From assembly GCA_934438035.1 (NCBI GenBank), contig CAKSBK010000042.1:1-7502 (forward strand): a stretch of DNA of 7,502 nucleotides. The letters are read 5' to 3'. The stretch comes from an uncultured Christensenellaceae bacterium (lineage in GTDB: Bacteria > Bacillota > Clostridia > Christensenellales > Christensenellaceae). The notes under the pieces are model-generated. The model was given only the letters and a program-made list of their open reading frames with translations. It ran no database searches and was not told where the DNA came from. Shown piece by piece: positions 1 through 4,668 of this stretch (the stretch's first letter is position 1; each line of letters begins with the position of its first letter). The position numbers and the translations under genes are program-made.

Positions 1-560
1 GCGCTTTGAAGCTCTCCAAGAACCTTTAACGTGCTTTCTTCTTTAAGAGCAAGAAGCGCAAATAAAAGACCCGTTATATATTGAGAAGAGACGTTTCCCT
101 CAATTTCGTAATTTCCCGCGGAGATTTTGCCCTCTATAAAAAGCTCGTCCTCTTTTTGCGTTATCTTCGCCCCATGGCTTATAAGTACGCTTTTTAACGG
201 CTCCAGCGGACGTTTGTAAAGCCTGCCGTGCATTTTTATTCTCGCCTTTATGCCTAAAGCGCAGATAAGAGGAAGAAGAAATCTCAGGGTTGAGCCGCTT
301 TCGGCGCAGTCCATAAAGACCTCGCCCTCCGGCAAAACAATGGGAGTAACCTTAAAAGCTCCGTCCTCGTAAATAATATCCGCACCCATTTTTTTTAGAC
401 AAAATACCGTTGCTTCAATATCTTCGTTAAGCTCTTCGCAGCGTATAAACGAAACTCCCTCGGCAATTGACGCAAGTATAAGCGCCCTGTGCGCCTGAGA
501 TTTTGAGGCTATCATATTAACTTCGCCCGAAAGCGTATGTGGTGTTATTACCGCCCGCAT
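1..560 (-). CDS. aroA: 3-phosphoshikimate 1-carboxyvinyltransferase (EPSP synthase), N-terminal part
   Basis: This cytosolic shikimate-pathway enzyme joins phosphoenolpyruvate to shikimate 3-phosphate, giving EPSP. I translated the strand by hand: 186 residues are visible and the frame stays open to the window edge. The family is usually about 420-430 residues, so more than half is missing, cut by the window and not broken. Visible family marks are SKSQAHRAL at residues 19-27 (the substrate-binding Lys-Ser and Arg), ESGSTLRF at 87-94, the GRLYKRPLEPL stretch at 112-122, and VSSQYITGLLFAL at 157-169. The ATG shares one base with the aroB stop codon (TAATG), so translation is probably coupled. 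No separate promoter is seen, and the gene should belong to the aroF operon. The identification is firm. Glyphosate sensitivity cannot be judged from this fragment. Confidence 0.95.
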   Translation of the reverse strand, partial: MRAVITPHTLSGEVNMIASKSQAHRALILASIAEGVSFIRCEELNEDIEATVFCLKKMGADIIYEDGAFKVTPIVLPEGEVFMDCAESGSTLRFLLPLICALGIKARIKMHGRLYKRPLEPLKSVLISHGAKITQKEDELFIEGKISAGNYEIEGNVSSQYITGLLFALLALKEESTLKVLGELQS

Positions 561-1612
561 TAAAGACCCCTTTCAAATATTTCGCAAAGCTCGCTTACCG
601 GCGTTTTTCTTAAAATGCATTCGCCCATGCTTTTAGGCACTACGAGATTTATGCTCTCACCCGATATTTTCTTATCCGAAAGGGCAACCTCCGCCAGCTC
701 TTTTGCAGTAAATTCCGTGTTTATGGGAAGAGAATATTTTTTAAGTATTTCTTCTATCTGAACGGCGCAGCGTTTGTCGCAAATGCCCATGTCCGCCGCC
801 GCGCGGGTAATTATCGCCATTCCCGCCGCAACCGCGCTGCCGTGGGATATTTTATATCCGCTTAATTTTTCAATGCCGTGCGCCGCAGTATGCCCGAAAT
901 TCAAAAGCTGTCTTAACCCGGTGTCAAACTCATCCTGCAAAACCACCTGCGCTTTTAAAGTAACGCATCTTTCGACTGCCTCGTCAATATAGTTTTTAAT
1001 ATTTTCGCCGTCAAGACGTTTAAAAAACTCTCCGTCCATAATTGCGCCGTATTTTATAACCTCAGCGCAGCCGTCCGCAAAAATATCATCTCCGAGAGTG
1101 TTAAACGCATCCGTATCGCATATTACCATAGAGGGCTGATAAAACGCACCGGCAAGGTTTTTGCCTGCATCAAGGTCAATTGCGGTTTTTCCGCCTACAG
1201 AGGAATCAACGGCGCTTAAAAGCGTTGTAGGCACCCCTATATACCTTATGCCTCTTAAATATGCAGAGGCCGCAAAGCCCGCCATATCGCCTACCACTCC
1301 GCCGCCGAGAGCTACTACGGCGTCCGTTCTTGAAAGCCTGTTTTCCGCAAGAAAGTTAAGCAAGCGTAAAAATGTGTCTCCGTTCTTGCTCTTTTCCCCC
1401 GCTTCAAAAACAAATGATACGCAGTTAATCCCCGCCTGCTCTATACTGCTTTTTACTGTTTTTCCGTAAATCGGAAATACGTTTGAATCGGAAACTATCG
1501 CAGCTTTTTTCACTTTTCCGAGAGAACAAAGCCTTTCTCCCACGCTTTTTAAAAGTCCGCCCTCAATATATATATCATAGCTTTTTGAAGCCTTTACGTT
1601 TACAGTTTTCAT
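560..1612 (-). CDS. aroB: 3-dehydroquinate synthase
   Basis: This cytosolic NAD- and metal-dependent enzyme converts DAHP to 3-dehydroquinate, the second step of the shikimate pathway. At 350 residues it has the normal family length. The NAD-binding glycine motif GGGVVGDMAGF lies at residues 103-113. It is followed by RYIGVPTTLLSAVDSSVGGK (123-142), typical of the family. The expected metal ligands are present: Glu184 in AEVIKYG, His241 in NFGHTAAH, and His257 in ISHG. The start ATG overlaps the tyrA stop as ATGA, and the stop overlaps the aroA start by one base. The gene is thus embedded in a translationally coupled aro operon and probably has no promoter of its own. In sequence order its substrate supplier, aroF, lies two genes upstream. 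No oddities are seen, and the assignment is secure. Confidence 0.97.
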   Translation of the reverse strand: MKTVNVKASKSYDIYIEGGLLKSVGERLCSLGKVKKAAIVSDSNVFPIYGKTVKSSIEQAGINCVSFVFEAGEKSKNGDTFLRLLNFLAENRLSRTDAVVALGGGVVGDMAGFAASAYLRGIRYIGVPTTLLSAVDSSVGGKTAIDLDAGKNLAGAFYQPSMVICDTDAFNTLGDDIFADGCAEVIKYGAIMDGEFFKRLDGENIKNYIDEAVERCVTLKAQVVLQDEFDTGLRQLLNFGHTAAHGIEKLSGYKISHGSAVAAGMAIITRAAADMGICDKRCAVQIEEILKKYSLPINTEFTAKELAEVALSDKKISGESINLVVPKSMGECILRKTPVSELCEIFERGL

Positions 1613-2445
1613 CTTCCGTCAATCTCCGCCTTTAGCTTTCTTCCGTCGTCAAGCAGCTGCCTTAAGACTTGCGCGTCGTCGTTTTTAAGCGCCTCTCTGT
1701 ACTGCGTTATATGTTCTATAAAACAGTCAAGTTCAAAAATGAGGTTATCCTTATTTTCCAAAAACAATTCCGTCCACATTTCCGGGTTAAGCCACGCAAC
1801 TCTCGTTAAATCCTTATAACTTCCCGCAGAAAAGCCTTTATGCAGCTTTGCCGTAGGGCTTTTTACATATGCGTTTGAAACGACATGCGCCATTTGAGAG
1901 GTAAAGGCTATCATTTCGTCATGCTTCTCGGCAGTAGTTACGGAATACTTTGCAAATCCGAGCGGGCTTAAAAGCTTCTTTATACAATCCAAAAGCTCGG
2001 GCTCATCGTAAACCGGAGGCACTATTACCATCGGCGCATTATTAAACATATTTGCCCTCGCATATTTAAATCCTGAGTTGTGAGTTCCCGCCATTGGGTG
2101 TCCGCCTACAAACGTAAAGCCATATTCCTTTGCTACGGGAAAACACGTTTCGCATATATTGCGTTTTGTGCCGCAAAAATCTATTACAATAGCTTCCCTT
2201 TTAATTAACGGAGCGACTTTTTTTAAATACTCTTCCGCACTTTTAGGCCTTACTGCTAAAATCAAAAGGTCGCATTGTGAAATATTGTCGTCCTTAAGCT
2301 CTGCGTCTATCGCCCCCGACATCAGCGCAAAATCCACTATTACCTTATCCACGTCGGCGCCCAGCACGGTAAAATTGCTGTTTTCTTTGTATCCCTTTGC
2401 CGCAGAGCCTCCGATAAGCCCCAGCCCCAGTATTCCGACAACCAT
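1609..2445 (-). CDS. tyrA: Prephenate dehydrogenase (no ACT domain)
   Basis: The enzyme oxidatively decarboxylates prephenate to 4-hydroxyphenylpyruvate, the committed step to tyrosine. The 278 residues begin with a Rossmann motif GLGLIG (7-12). An acidic Asp31 at the end of the second strand suggests NAD rather than NADP; this is inferred from the fold. GGHPMAGTHNSG (114-125) is the family's prephenate-site signature. SQMAHVVSNA (183-192) and DLTRVAWLNPEMW (212-224) belong to the helical C-terminal domain. The protein ends after that domain, so the C-terminal ACT domain found in longer relatives such as the Bacillus enzyme is absent. The start lies one base after the aroF stop, with a GAGGTGAG ribosome site inside the end of aroF, and the stop overlaps the aroB start. 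Arogenate dehydrogenase activity is possible and cannot be excluded from sequence. Confidence 0.93.
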   Translation of the reverse strand: MVVGILGLGLIGGSAAKGYKENSNFTVLGADVDKVIVDFALMSGAIDAELKDDNISQCDLLILAVRPKSAEEYLKKVAPLIKREAIVIDFCGTKRNICETCFPVAKEYGFTFVGGHPMAGTHNSGFKYARANMFNNAPMVIVPPVYDEPELLDCIKKLLSPLGFAKYSVTTAEKHDEMIAFTSQMAHVVSNAYVKSPTAKLHKGFSAGSYKDLTRVAWLNPEMWTELFLENKDNLIFELDCFIEHITQYREALKNDDAQVLRQLLDDGRKLKAEIDGR

Positions 2446-2446
2446 T

Positions 2447-3445
2447 TTATCTCACCTCGACAATTTTATTAAGCTTATCGGCAACTCTCGCAAACTGTGC
2501 GGGGGTTAAAGATTGTGCGCCGTCGCAAAGCGCATGCATGGGGTCGTTATGAACCTCTATCATAAGTCCGTCTGCGCCGCAGGCTGCAGCCGCCAAAGAC
2601 ATAGGCTCAACAAGCCATGATTTTCCCGTCGCATGGCTGGGATCTACTATAACGGGAAGATGCGAAAGCTCGTGAAGCATGGGAACTGCGGAAAGGTCGA
2701 GCGTATTTCTCGTGTAAGTTTCAAACGTCCTTATTCCTCTTTCGCAGAGAATTATCTTGTCGTTGCCCTCGCTCATAATGTATTCCGCACTCATAAGAAG
2801 CTCCTTCAAGCTGTTTGCAAGTCCTCTTTTTAACAGAATGGGTTTTTTCGTCTTGCCAAGCTCCTTTAAAAGCTCAAAGTTCTGCATATTTCTTGCGCCG
2901 ACCTGTATAATATCGACGTCTTCAAAAAGCGGTATATGGTTTGCGTTCATTATTTCCGTTATTATCGGAAGACCCGTCGCCTTTTTTGCCTCAAGCAAAA
3001 GCTTTAAGCCGTCCTCATGAAGGCCCTGGAAATCGTAAGGCGAGGTTCTGGGCTTAAAAGCGCCGCCTCTTAAAATATGTGCGCCCGCAGCCTTTACATC
3101 TTCGGCAACGGATATAATCTGCGCTTCGCTCTCAACGGAGCAGGGACCCGCGATTATCGTAAGGCTGCCGTCTCCGATTTTCGCCGTTCCCACCTCTATA
3201 ACCGTGTTTTCGGGGTGAAATTTTCTGTTGCAGAGCTTAAACGGGTCGCTTACTCTCTTAACCGCCTCCACTATATCAAGGCTCGCAAGAAGGTCCATGT
3301 CTATCCTGCTCGTATCGCCTATAAGGCCGATAACCGTCTGCATATCTCCGTTTGAAACATGAGTGCCCAAACCCTGGCTGTTTATCCACTTTGTAAGATG
3401 CTCTACCTTTTCCGCCGGTGTTCCCGCTTTAATAATCGCTATCAT
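2447..3445 (-). CDS. aroF: 3-deoxy-7-phosphoheptulonate (DAHP) synthase with N-terminal regulatory domain
   Basis: This cytosolic enzyme condenses phosphoenolpyruvate and erythrose 4-phosphate to DAHP, the entry step to all aromatic amino acids. The 332-residue protein resembles the Thermotoga maritima enzyme from recalled sequence. Residues 1 to about 75 form a ferredoxin-like regulatory domain ([10 protein letters not shown], then QTVIGLIGD). The catalytic barrel starts near [10 protein letters not shown] (96-105). Active-site stretches are [13 protein letters not shown] (125-137), [10 protein letters not shown] (181-190), and LLKRG and [11 protein letters not shown] (232-242). The expected metal ligands are Cys102, His271 (DPSHATG), Glu297 (IEVH) and Asp308 (CDGAQS). 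In the Thermotoga enzyme this N-terminal domain mediates tyrosine inhibition, so the same is inferred here. An AAGGAG site at 3455-3460 sits 9 bases before the ATG. It is the first large gene after a Tyr/Phe leader peptide and attenuator. Confidence 0.96.
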   Translation of the reverse strand: MIAIIKAGTPAEKVEHLTKWINSQGLGTHVSNGDMQTVIGLIGDTSRIDMDLLASLDIVEAVKRVSDPFKLCNRKFHPENTVIEVGTAKIGDGSLTIIAGPCSVESEAQIISVAEDVKAAGAHILRGGAFKPRTSPYDFQGLHEDGLKLLLEAKKATGLPIITEIMNANHIPLFEDVDIIQVGARNMQNFELLKELGKTKKPILLKRGLANSLKELLMSAEYIMSEGNDKIILCERGIRTFETYTRNTLDLSAVPMLHELSHLPVIVDPSHATGKSWLVEPMSLAAAACGADGLMIEVHNDPMHALCDGAQSLTPAQFARVADKLNKIVEVR

Positions 3446-3478
3446 TTTAAAAAACTCCTTTTATTATTGCCGTATAAT

Positions 3479-3511
3479 CAAAAAGCCGCACAGACAGTAA
3501 TCTGTGCGGCT
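3479..3511 (-). terminator. Attenuator terminator before aroF
   Basis: Read on the minus strand, AGCCGCACAGA and TCTGTGCGGCT form a perfect 11-bp GC-rich stem around the loop TTACTG. The last stem base starts a run of five T, followed by GATTAT. It lies 33 bases before the aroF start and about 60 bases after the stop codon of the leader peptide. It should end transcription before the operon unless an alternative structure forms. The short U-run makes it slightly weaker than the terminator at 4032-4061. Confidence 0.85.
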
Positions 3512-3569
3512 AATGTATACAAGTTAAAGCTTTTACTTTTCCGTATTTTTAAGCACACCACAAATTACC
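3508..3569 (-). promoter_or_regulatory. Candidate antiterminator pairing in the aroF leader
   Basis: On the minus strand, GGTAATTTGTG (3569-3559) can pair with TATACATTAGCC (3519-3508) through G-C, A-T and some G-T pairs, with one bulged G and one mismatch. The first segment overlaps the right arm of the hairpin at 3565-3595. The second takes the first four bases of the terminator stem. The two states would exclude each other as in classical attenuation. A second option is GTGTGCT (3558-3552) with AGCCGCAC (3511-3504), also with one bulge. Both were found by eye, without energy calculation. Confidence 0.4.
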
Positions 3570-3595
3570 TTTACTTTTTGCTAAAGTAAAAGTAA
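3565..3595 (-). promoter_or_regulatory. Leader hairpin over the Tyr/Phe codons (1:2 stem)
   Basis: On the minus strand, TTACTTTTACTTT (3595-3583) and AAAGTAAAGGTAA (3577-3565) form a 13-bp stem with one T-G pair and the loop AGCAA. The left arm is exactly the Tyr-Phe-Tyr-Phe codon stretch of the leader peptide, so a ribosome stalled there would melt it. This is where the pause hairpin lies in known amino acid attenuators. Its right arm overlaps the proposed antiterminator segment. A further copy of the right-arm motif, AAAGTAAAAG at 3539-3530, could pair with the same left arm over 10 bp. Confidence 0.65.
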
Positions 3596-3630
3596 TAATA
3601 AGCGTAGCCAAAAATAACGGAAGTTTTCAT
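3571..3630 (-). CDS. Tyr/Phe-rich attenuator leader peptide of the aroF operon
   Basis: This 19-codon frame encodes MKTSVIFGYAYYYFYFSKK, ending in TAA. Five of 19 codons are Tyr (TAC, TAT, TAT, TAC, TAC) and three are Phe, clustered at residues 7-16. An AAGGA-type ribosome site (about 3640-3644) lies 9 bases before the ATG; an in-frame GTG directly before the ATG is a less likely start. It sits about 20 bases after the predicted transcription start of a full-consensus promoter, and is followed by mutually exclusive-looking hairpins and a terminator before aroF. The peptide itself is probably not functional. Its translation is inferred to sense charged tRNA-Tyr, and perhaps tRNA-Phe: stalling would favour read-through into aroF-tyrA-aroB-aroA. 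The function is inferred by analogy with pheA-type leaders; the composition is seen directly. Confidence 0.8.
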   Translation of the reverse strand: MKTSVIFGYAYYYFYFSKK

Positions 3631-3656
3631 CACTTTATATCCTTTCTTTTTTTATA

Positions 3657-3685
3657 ATTATATTCTCGTATAAAGACATTGTCAA
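3657..3685 (-). promoter_or_regulatory. Consensus vegetative promoter of the aroF operon leader
   Basis: On the minus strand a perfect -35 box TTGACA (3685-3680) and a perfect -10 box TATAAT (3662-3657) are 17 bases apart. A start near 3650 is expected, giving a leader of about 170 nt up to the attenuator. With such a strong promoter, control downstream by termination makes sense. Confidence 0.88.
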
Positions 3686-3742
3686 CAACAAAAATCTTAT
3701 TATCAATACTTTTTTTCATGCATAAAACTCACAAAAAAGAGC

Positions 3743-3771
3743 TTGACAAATTCTTTTATATTTTGTATACT
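3743..3771 (+). promoter_or_regulatory. Strong rightward vegetative promoter
   Basis: On the plus strand TTGACA (3743-3748) and TATACT (3766-3771) are separated by 17 bases. This is a full -35 match and a five-of-six -10 match. It points away from the aroF operon promoter, and about 57 bases separate the two -35 boxes. No plus-strand gene follows. The expected start is near 3778, just before a terminator hairpin. Confidence 0.75.
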
Positions 3772-3777
3772 GTCTGT

Positions 3778-3821
3778 AGTGCAATGAGGCATGACTTTTT
3801 AAGTCGTGCCTCTATTTTTTT
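3778..3821 (+). ncRNA. Candidate very short RNA (about 44 nt)
   Basis: The promoter at 3743-3771 predicts a transcript that starts near 3778 and meets a complete intrinsic terminator after only about eight bases. The product would be little more than a 12-bp hairpin with a U-tail. A plus-strand reading frame from 3784 has no ribosome site and runs through the terminator, so it is not credible as a gene. I recognise no RNA family. It may be a free small RNA, or an attenuated leader for a longer plus-strand RNA that reaches the hairpins up to about 4030. Confidence 0.35.
3786..3821 (+). terminator. Intrinsic terminator directly after the rightward promoter
   Basis: GAGGCATGACTT (3786-3797) pairs with AAGTCGTGCCTC (3801-3812) over 12 bp with one T-G pair and a TTT loop. 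TA and then seven T (3815-3821) follow. The T-run lies only on the plus-strand side, so the orientation is clear. Confidence 0.8.
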
Positions 3822-3824
3822 ATC

Positions 3825-3839
3825 CGGCGTAAAACGCCG
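3825..3839. repeat. Small GC-rich inverted repeat
   Basis: CGGCGT and ACGCCG form a perfect 6-bp stem with an AAA loop. No T-run follows on either strand, so it is probably not a terminator by itself. It is the first of several hairpins between 3825 and 4030. Confidence 0.55.
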
Positions 3840-3848
3840 CTCAAAAAG

Positions 3849-3932
3849 ATATCGGATCCTACGATATACCTAATAAACATTTCTAAACCCGGCGCCGCTT
3901 TTGCGGCGCCACCCCAAAATGTTTAATATCGT
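3849..3932. repeat. Long composite hairpin with two alternative pairings
   Basis: ACGATAT (3861-3867) and TAAACATTT (3874-3882) together are exactly complementary to 3917-3932, apart from a bulge of six bases. Inside lies a perfect GC-rich hairpin GGCGCCGC-TTTT-GCGGCGCC (3891-3910). The arm CGATAT (3862-3867) can instead pair with ATATCG at 3849-3854. The same word ATATCG recurs at 3926-3931, so the two pairings exclude each other. No T-run follows. It could be a structured RNA, a palindromic intergenic element, or simply a spacer; I do not recognise it. Confidence 0.6.
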
Positions 3933-3939
3933 ACGGCTT

Positions 3940-3959
3940 AAAAACGCATATGCGTTTTT
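3940..3959. repeat. Perfect 20-bp palindrome, terminator-like on both strands
   Basis: AAAAACGCATATGCGTTTTT reads the same on both strands. It gives a short CG-containing stem flanked by A- and T-runs; on the plus strand a sixth T follows. It could be a weak bidirectional terminator or a protein-binding palindrome. No evidence decides between them. Confidence 0.45.
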
Positions 3960-3986
3960 TATAAAACACAACACACTTCACACCAT

Positions 3987-4028
3987 AAAATATACGGCGA
4001 GGCACACTCCCCTCTGCCGTATATTTTT
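3987..4028 (+). terminator. Possible rightward terminator hairpin
   Basis: AAAATATACGGC (3987-3998) pairs perfectly with GCCGTATATTTT (4016-4027). Inside, GAGG (3999-4002) pairs with CCTC (4011-4014), extending the stem to 16 bp with one bulged T. A fifth T follows at 4028. Transcription from the plus strand would end here before running into the DUF1836 gene in antisense. On the minus strand it would be a second hairpin after the terminator at 4032-4061. Confidence 0.5.
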
Positions 4029-4031
4029 ATT

Positions 4032-4061
4032 AAAAAAGCCTTTCGGCATAAGCCGAAAAGC
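4032..4061 (-). terminator. Intrinsic terminator of the rimO-pgsA-recA-DUF1836 operon
   Basis: On the minus strand GCTTTTCGGC and GCCGAAAGGC form a 10-bp stem with one T-G pair and the loop TTAT, followed by six T. It begins 8 bases after the stop codon at 4069-4071. It is a textbook intrinsic terminator and separates this operon from the aromatic operon downstream. Confidence 0.92.
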
Positions 4062-4068
4062 TCATAAA

Positions 4069-4653
4069 CTAAAGCTTTTCCTGCGGAAGCTCCGTTACTC
4101 CCTCAAGATTAATGACTTTTTCGCATAAAAGCCTTGAAAAGGTGGATATAGTCGCCGCGGTTGCAAGCATGCTTACAACGGGTTCCTTTGAATTTTCGTC
4201 CCCGTCAAGAACCGCCCTGCAATTCTGTCTTACCTGCCCTATAAAATAAGTCGCTGAATTTTTGTGCATATTTACATAATCGTTATACAGCTCTCTTACT
4301 TTTTGCTCTTCTATGCCGTTAGGTATAATCTTAGTAATATACGATATGCTTAAAGTCTGCTTTAATGTGCATATCATTATAAGATACGCAAGATGTATTC
4401 TTGAATACTTTTTCTTTACCGGCGCAGGCATTATCTTCATTCTTACATAGTTGTTTATAGCTACGGGCGTAACTATTTTTTCCCCTCCCGTATCCTCGTG
4501 AGGAAGAAAATCAAGATATTTTGTAAGAAGCGCTATAACCTGATCCATGTAAAGGTTAAACGCCGGAAGCTCCTCCCATTTCGGAAGATTAAACTTTTCA
4601 AGATATCTTTCCCAACGGCGGAGCTTAGCCGCTATAAGTTCTCTTTTGAACAT
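4069..4653 (-). CDS. DUF1836-family protein with MerR-like segment
   Basis: This 194-residue protein has no established function. The opening LPKWEELPAFNLYMDQVIAL (23-42) followed by TPVAINNYVRMKIMPAPVKK (62-81), KYSRIHLAYLI and LKQTLSISYI matches, as I recall it, the DUF1836 family common in Firmicutes. Residues 62-110 resemble the start of a MerR-type winged helix: a helix ending in NNYV, a turn with Pro residues, then YSRIHLAYL and a helix with LSISYI. DNA binding is therefore a reasonable inference, not shown. The C-terminal half (115-194) is helical-looking, with no membrane segment or signal peptide. It follows recA by 15 bases, has an AGGGGA ribosome site, and ends in TAG just before the operon terminator. 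The position gives weak support for a link with DNA repair. Confidence 0.8.
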   Translation of the reverse strand: MFKRELIAAKLRRWERYLEKFNLPKWEELPAFNLYMDQVIALLTKYLDFLPHEDTGGEKIVTPVAINNYVRMKIMPAPVKKKYSRIHLAYLIMICTLKQTLSISYITKIIPNGIEEQKVRELYNDYVNMHKNSATYFIGQVRQNCRAVLDGDENSKEPVVSMLATAATISTFSRLLCEKVINLEGVTELPQEKL

Positions 4654-4668
4654 TTTTTATCCCCTGCT

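Noticed and set aside
3631..3719. Minus-strand frame of about 29 codons starting upstream of the leader peptide and ending just before it.
   Set aside because: It spans both promoter boxes, so the mRNA from that promoter would not contain its start, and no ribosome site precedes it.
3784..3873. Plus-strand reading frame of 29 codons after the rightward promoter.
   Set aside because: There is no ribosome site, the frame runs through a terminator and a hairpin, and its Arg/Lys/Ser composition looks like non-coding translation.
3891..3918. On the minus strand GGGGTGGCGCCGC followed by a GC hairpin resembles the T-box consensus GGGTGGNACCGCG overlapping a terminator.
   Set aside because: The key A is replaced by G, the hairpin is a simple perfect palindrome without a T-run, and the roughly 110 bases upstream to the operon terminator show no Stem I, specifier loop or conserved T-box motifs. 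The match is probably a by-product of the palindrome.
3901..4128. Plus-strand 75-codon frame across the intergenic hairpins into the DUF1836 gene.
   Set aside because: It has no ribosome site, overlaps three hairpins and an antisense gene, and shows no recognisable protein features.
4069..4653. Possibility that the gene after recA is recX.
   Set aside because: The sequence lacks the three-helix repeat pattern of RecX and matches the recalled DUF1836 pattern instead.
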